A stretch of 64,000 bases of DNA from contig NZ_SBIV01000006.1 in the NCBI RefSeq assembly GCF_004765795.1, positions 224,183-288,182 of the forward strand, given 5' to 3'. The DNA is from Halorussus marinus. Lineage in GTDB: Archaea > Halobacteriota > Halobacteria > Halobacteriales > Haladaptataceae. Below the pieces are notes generated by a model. That model searched no databases. It was given only the letters and a program-made list of their open reading frames with translations, and was not told the origin of the DNA. A program made the position numbers and the translations under genes. How positions within the stretch are numbered: the stretch's first letter is position 1; each line of letters begins with the position of its first letter. Below, one piece after another: positions 59,708 through 64,000 of this stretch.

Positions 59708-62700
59708 ATGACAAGAGAACAAACACGCGACAAGCTTCGCGCCGTCTTCCTCTCGGCGCTCATGGTCGTCTCCGTCTTCGGAGGCACCGTAGCGTTCGCG
59801 GGGACTGCGGCTGCGAACGCGTCGAATTTCAATGTACAGACTGAAGAACCGGTTAAACCCGGGGAGCCAGTGACAATCCAATCAGAAGCAACTGCGAATA
59901 CTGACGTAACATTCGCCATTGACTCTGCTGGGAATACTGAAAATCTCAATGAGATCGGTACTTCCAACGCCGGGAACGATGGGGTGGCTTCTATAACATT
60001 CACTCCCACCGACGAAAGTGTTCCCTCTGACGCAGACAAGAAGTACGATCTCTATGCAGCCGAAGGTAGTACTCTGGGTTCAGCAAGTGACTCTGACACT
60101 CAGACGACGCTGACAGTCGATGGCGTTGCCCCAACAATCGAAAACTTCCAGATTACGAACGAAGACCCAACTGACACCCAAAGTGTAGAGGTCTCGTTCA
60201 CCAGTGACGAACGCCTCGAAACTATTGATGCGACTGTCAAAGTTGATGGTCAACAAGACGGTACTCTCAGTAGTGTAGACTTCAGTAAGAACGGGGACAC
60301 CTACACTGCAACTTACGATGGTAGTAGTGATGGTGACTACACGATCATCCTGAACACGGCCGCAGATAAGGCCGGAAACGACGGCGCTGATGGCGAGTCC
60401 GACTCAGTTACGGTTGACACCCAGCAGCCCTCGATTAGTAAGGTTACGACCAATTTCGTTGAGAATAGTAACGTCCTCGAGGTTACTGCAGTCGCGAACA
60501 ACGAAGCACTCGACTCAAGTTCGATTTCAGCGGACGTCACTGCCGGTAACAACGACATCACGACACTGTCTAATGACGACTGGTCGAGTGTCGGGGACAC
60601 GCAGTACGGTTACCAGGCCACCTACAACGTGCCCACGAAGACCGAGGCAAAGTGGACGGTCGATGTCACGTCCGCGGCCGACCTGGCCGGGAACGAGATC
60701 GACAACCCCGATGCGGGCGTGTCGCAGGACAGCCTCGATGTCGACACGTCGGCATTCGCTCTCTCGATCGACCAGCCGAAAGAGAACGTCGACGTCCAGA
60801 GCGGTGACGTCGTCGACGTCAAGTACAGCTACAAGGACACGAACCCCGAAAGCGTCGTCGTCACCCTCACCGACCAGCAGGATGACGATACGTACACGTA
60901 CAACATCGACGACAGTCAGTACGCCAACGACAACGCCCAGAAGTCGCTCACGATCGACCTGAGCGAGCACGGGGAAGCCGGGGACACGCTCGCCGACGGT
61001 GTCTACGACGTGACCGTCATGGCGGAAGACCCCAGCTCGGGCACGAGCAGCGCAACGCAGGCGAAAGTCGTCACGGTCGACGACACTCCGCCGGTGTTCA
61101 AGAAGAACGCTGATGACACTGTCGTCACCGACTTTACTCAGTCCAAAACGACGACCGGCTTCAAGATAGACCTCTCCGACGACACGTCGGGTGTCGATGC
61201 GAGCACGATCGAAGTCGACGTCACGCAGAACGGAGATACCACCACCTGGACGGAGGGTGACGAAGGCGTCTCCTACGACTCCGAAAGCAACGAGATCGTC
61301 GTCGCCAAGGGCACGCTGAGCCTCTCGGAAGGCTATGTGACGATTCAGGCGTCCGCGGACGACAACTCTGGTAACTCGAAAACCAGTGAAAAGGAAACCT
61401 ACACCATCAACACCGAAGCCCCGGCGATCACTGGCGTGGAAGCCGAGGCCGGTGATGACACGGTGACCGTCAAGTTCTCCGAGGCTGTCACGGCGGCCGA
61501 CGGAGACTTCTCGAAGGACGACTTCGCGTACACCGACGTCAGCGGTGACGGTGCCAGCGAAATCACCGGTGTCGAGGCGAAGGAACTTGACAACGGCTTC
61601 ACCGACGAAGTCGAACTGACGCTCGACACCGCCGTCGCGGCGAGCGACCTCGAAGCTGATGAGGTCAACGCCCGCAAGTCCGCGCTCGAAGACCGCAAAC
61701 AGGACAACGTCAAGGCGACCGACGCGGCTACCGTCGTGCTCAAGGATACGACGAGTCCTTCGGAAGACGGCTGGTTCGATAAAGTGGACGCGCCGACGAT
61801 CAACGAGGACAACAACGGCGACTCCTACACGGTCACGGTGACCGTGAGCGAGCCCGCTTCCATCGACTCCGTCGGCCTGACGCTGGACGACGGTGAGGGT
61901 AACTCCGTTTCGACGGACTCCCCTGTCAGTGTTAGTGCTGACGGCACTGCAGAAATCACGCTCACCACGACGAGCCTTACCGAAGGCGACATTGAGGTGC
62001 GTGCCGATGCATACGATGTCGGTGGTCAGGAGTCCCTCGATCAGATTATCAAGACGGACCTGACCAAGGACACTGAGGCACCTAAACTGGCGTCTGTCAA
62101 AACGGATGTTGGGACTCAGGAGCTCTACCTCAAATTCGATGAGTACGTGAATCCCGGCCAGGCGGTTAAACTTGGCAATTACCAGACGCCGGACGGCATC
62201 GATATCAACACTCTCGTACACGATGGCGGTGACACGTACACCGCAAAGCTCGACAGTCCGGTGACTGCCGACGTGGCCGGAAACAACGAGAAGACCATCG
62301 TGCCCACGAGCGATATCGAGGACTCCTACGGTAACGATGCCGCTGGAGACGGTGCTTCGCTCGAGGACCGTAGCGCGCCGATGTTCGCCGAGAGCGCGGC
62401 GTTGACCTCGGACGGTTCGACCGAGGTCACCGTCTCGTTCACCGAGAAGCTGTTCGACGCTGACGGAAACGCCGTCAGCGCGGAGGACTTCACCTACGTC
62501 AACAACGGCGACGACGACGGAAACAAAGTCACCGACGCGAGCTACGGCGACGGCCCGACTGAGGTCGTCCTCACCCTCGACAGCAAGGTGACTGCCGACG
62601 ATCTCAACACTGACGCGATCACGACCTCGGCCGTCGACTCGGTCGGGAACGCGCTCCCTGACGGCGCGAGTGCGACGCTCACGGTCGACATCGGTCTCGA

Positions 62701-63880
62701 AGAGCCCGAGCTCACGAGCGAGGACGGCAAGACGGTCAAGATGTCGTTCACAACCGACGAGGAGCTCGACTCCTTCGACGCCAGCCTGTACGCGACCGAA
62801 AACACTGTCGACAACGACAACGACGGTGTCGAGGACCTCTCGCGCGACCTCGATGAGAGCGACTTCGAGGAAACCGAGAACGACGACGGAACGTTCACCT
62901 ACGTCAACACGGTGGACGTGCCGCGTGACGGCGGCTACAAGTTCTCCATCTCCAGCACGACCGCTGTTGGTGGAATGACCGTCAACTACAACGACGAGAA
63001 ACACGTCGATTCGGTTGATGTCGACACGGAAGCTCCGTCCCCGGTCGACGCGGAGATCGTCAGCTACAACGGCGTCGAAACTGAAATCGCGGTTCAGTTC
63101 AGCGAACCCGTTGCCCTTACTGGTCCGACCGCTATCTCGCTGGACGGCAGCGGGTTCGGGGAGGTTGACTCTGAGCGTGAGGAGAGCAACCAGATCACCG
63201 TGACGATCCACGGTGCGGTCCAGACTGGTGACGAGCCGAAGATCGTCTTCGCGTCCGATTCGTACGCGGAAACGACGAGCGACAGCTCGCAGGGAACTCA
63301 GGACGGCGTGGTCGTCAACACGCTCGAAAGTCAGCTCTCGGCCGGCGCGAACTTCGTGTCCGTGCCCGCCGCGTCCGGTGAGCTCTCCGTCAGCGAGGTC
63401 GTGACGCAGCTCGGCGGCGAAGAGAACGTCGACAGCATCATGACCTACGACGGCGGCGAGTGGCAGACCTACAACCCGACGAAGCCCAGCGACAAGCAGG
63501 ACTTCGACGCGATGCAGGGCGGCCAGGGGTACATCGTGACTCTCAGCGAGTCCGCCGAATTCGAAGTCAACGTCAACAACGTCGTCGGCGGGAGCGACTA
63601 CGACGACGGCGGCACGCCGCAGGCCACCCAGCTCGAAGAGGGCTGGAACCTCGTCGGCCAGTGGCAGGAAGGATGGCAGAACGCTGACACTAGTGAAGCG
63701 CTCGCTAGCGTGTCCGACGGCGTCTCCGACTCGACCGCTGTCTACGGCCAGGTTGGCAACGGATACCAGTACACCACGGTCAGCAACTTCAACCCCGGTG
63801 AGGCCTACTGGGTCTTCGCGACCGAGGATACCTGGTACACCGAATCGCAGACGTTCGACCGGCTTCGGCTGGCCAACTGA
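59708..63880 (+). CDS. S-layer-like surface glycoprotein
   Basis: 1,390 residues, highly acidic and Thr/Ser/Asp rich. The N-terminal 36 residues are a haloarchaeal surface-glycoprotein signal (RDKLRAVFLSALMVVSVF, cleaved after AGTAAA). A series of beta-sandwich Ig/SwmB-like units follows (recurrent VDTxxP, VTFSEAV, LTLDTAV phrases). The C-terminus has two half-repeats of a LSAGANFVSVPA/EEGWNLVGQWQ...AYWVF type. No PGF-CTERM tail or C-terminal membrane helix is present, so it is anchored otherwise. Confidence 0.82.
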   Translation: MTREQTRDKLRAVFLSALMVVSVFGGTVAFAGTAAANASNFNVQTEEPVKPGEPVTIQSEATANTDVTFAIDSAGNTENLNEIGTSNAGNDGVASITFTPTDESVPSDADKKYDLYAAEGSTLGSASDSDTQTTLTVDGVAPTIENFQITNEDPTDTQSVEVSFTSDERLETIDATVKVDGQQDGTLSSVDFSKNGDTYTATYDGSSDGDYTIILNTAADKAGNDGADGESDSVTVDTQQPSISKVTTNFVENSNVLEVTAVANNEALDSSSISADVTAGNNDITTLSNDDWSSVGDTQYGYQATYNVPTKTEAKWTVDVTSAADLAGNEIDNPDAGVSQDSLDVDTSAFALSIDQPKENVDVQSGDVVDVKYSYKDTNPESVVVTLTDQQDDDTYTYNIDDSQYANDNAQKSLTIDLSEHGEAGDTLADGVYDVTVMAEDPSSGTSSATQAKVVTVDDTPPVFKKNADDTVVTDFTQSKTTTGFKIDLSDDTSGVDASTIEVDVTQNGDTTTWTEGDEGVSYDSESNEIVVAKGTLSLSEGYVTIQASADDNSGNSKTSEKETYTINTEAPAITGVEAEAGDDTVTVKFSEAVTAADGDFSKDDFAYTDVSGDGASEITGVEAKELDNGFTDEVELTLDTAVAASDLEADEVNARKSALEDRKQDNVKATDAATVVLKDTTSPSEDGWFDKVDAPTINEDNNGDSYTVTVTVSEPASIDSVGLTLDDGEGNSVSTDSPVSVSADGTAEITLTTTSLTEGDIEVRADAYDVGGQESLDQIIKTDLTKDTEAPKLASVKTDVGTQELYLKFDEYVNPGQAVKLGNYQTPDGIDINTLVHDGGDTYTAKLDSPVTADVAGNNEKTIVPTSDIEDSYGNDAAGDGASLEDRSAPMFAESAALTSDGSTEVTVSFTEKLFDADGNAVSAEDFTYVNNGDDDGNKVTDASYGDGPTEVVLTLDSKVTADDLNTDAITTSAVDSVGNALPDGASATLTVDIGLEEPELTSEDGKTVKMSFTTDEELDSFDASLYATENTVDNDNDGVEDLSRDLDESDFEETENDDGTFTYVNTVDVPRDGGYKFSISSTTAVGGMTVNYNDEKHVDSVDVDTEAPSPVDAEIVSYNGVETEIAVQFSEPVALTGPTAISLDGSGFGEVDSEREESNQITVTIHGAVQTGDEPKIVFASDSYAETTSDSSQGTQDGVVVNTLESQLSAGANFVSVPAASGELSVSEVVTQLGGEENVDSIMTYDGGEWQTYNPTKPSDKQDFDAMQGGQGYIVTLSESAEFEVNVNNVVGGSDYDDGGTPQATQLEEGWNLVGQWQEGWQNADTSEALASVSDGVSDSTAVYGQVGNGYQYTTVSNFNPGEAYWVFATEDTWYTESQTFDRLRLAN

Positions 63881-63930
63881 CGACCGCAGCACCACTTGAC
63901 TTCCAATTTATTTGGGGGTAACTCAACAAG

Positions 63931-64000
63931 ATGACACACCAAACAATACGGAAGAAATCTGTGCTGCGGCTGCTGGTAGTCGCGTTCGTCGCGCTACTAG
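63931..64000 (+). CDS. Exported protein, 3' end outside window
   Basis: Only 23 codons: MTHQTIRKKSVLRLLVVAFV and continuing hydrophobic, a signal peptide or membrane helix. A GGGGGTA stretch 10 bases upstream could act as a ribosome-binding site. 50 bases after the surface glycoprotein; probably co-expressed. Confidence 0.55.
   Translation, partial: MTHQTIRKKSVLRLLVVAFVALL

Noticed and set aside
60527..63895. Minus-strand open frame of 1,122 codons
   Set aside because: Antisense shadow of the surface glycoprotein gene, with no domain pattern.
1..64000. CRISPR array or cas genes
   Set aside because: No regularly spaced 25-40 base repeats and no Cas motifs were seen; the repeats at 22.0-22.4 kb are imperfect and not spacer-separated.

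Overview
The window is chromosomal or large-replicon DNA from a haloarchaeon (class Halobacteria). Supporting this are the very acidic proteome, a CetZ tubulin-like protein, TrmY, haloarchaeal type IV pilins, twin-arginine lipoproteins, PhiH1-type repressors, an Orc1/Cdc6 protein and a halo-type surface-glycoprotein signal peptide. I cannot assign a genus.

Region 1 (1 to about 22,580) is accessory DNA with lower and patchy GC content. It opens inside an McrB-like GTPase followed by an overlapping McrC-like nuclease and a cysteine-pair protein. After two small hypothetical genes comes a divergent multi-gene cluster that looks like a DNA-modification defence system: a DUF1156-type N6-adenine/N4-cytosine methyltransferase and a DUF499-type ATPase on the minus strand, and a SNF2 helicase, an unrecognised coiled-coil zinc-ribbon protein and a DEAD/DEAH helicase with a DUF1998-like cysteine cluster on the plus strand. 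It shares parts with BREX and DISARM but has no PglZ, BrxL or phospholipase-D component. Then come a membrane protein, a Tat-exported alpha/beta hydrolase with a PKD domain, a divergent winged-helix regulator, a possible transposon remnant and a 0.5 kb noncoding block with imperfect tandem duplication. The region ends at a tRNA-Pro(CGG) gene.

Region 2 (22,600 to about 53,000) is GC-rich core-like DNA: a LOG-like protein, trmY, a cetZ-family gene, a zinc-finger microprotein, GtrA, a complete five-gene oligopeptide ABC transporter followed by an M24 peptidase-fold protein, a PIN-domain toxin-like pair, a tandem LEA14/WHy protein, a KaiC-like ATPase, a beta-RFAP synthase-like GHMP kinase, a glycosyltransferase, ilvD, two archaeal pilins, an MFS transporter, a CHAT protease-like protein paired with a DUF7503-like microprotein, a multi-PAS histidine kinase and an iron-siderophore-type substrate-binding lipoprotein with a DtxR-like operator.

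Region 3 (about 53,100 to 59,470) is a small integrated element: tyrosine integrase, J-domain protein, a divergent pair of paralogous 41-residue DNA-binding-like proteins with an ordered TTCTAT operator between them, zinc-ribbon proteins, two PhiH1-type winged-helix regulators, HicBA toxin-antitoxin and an Orc1/Cdc6 protein with repeats nearby.

Region 4 (59,700 to the end) holds a 1,390-residue S-layer-like surface glycoprotein and the start of another exported protein.

All family assignments come from reading motifs by eye; no database search was run.
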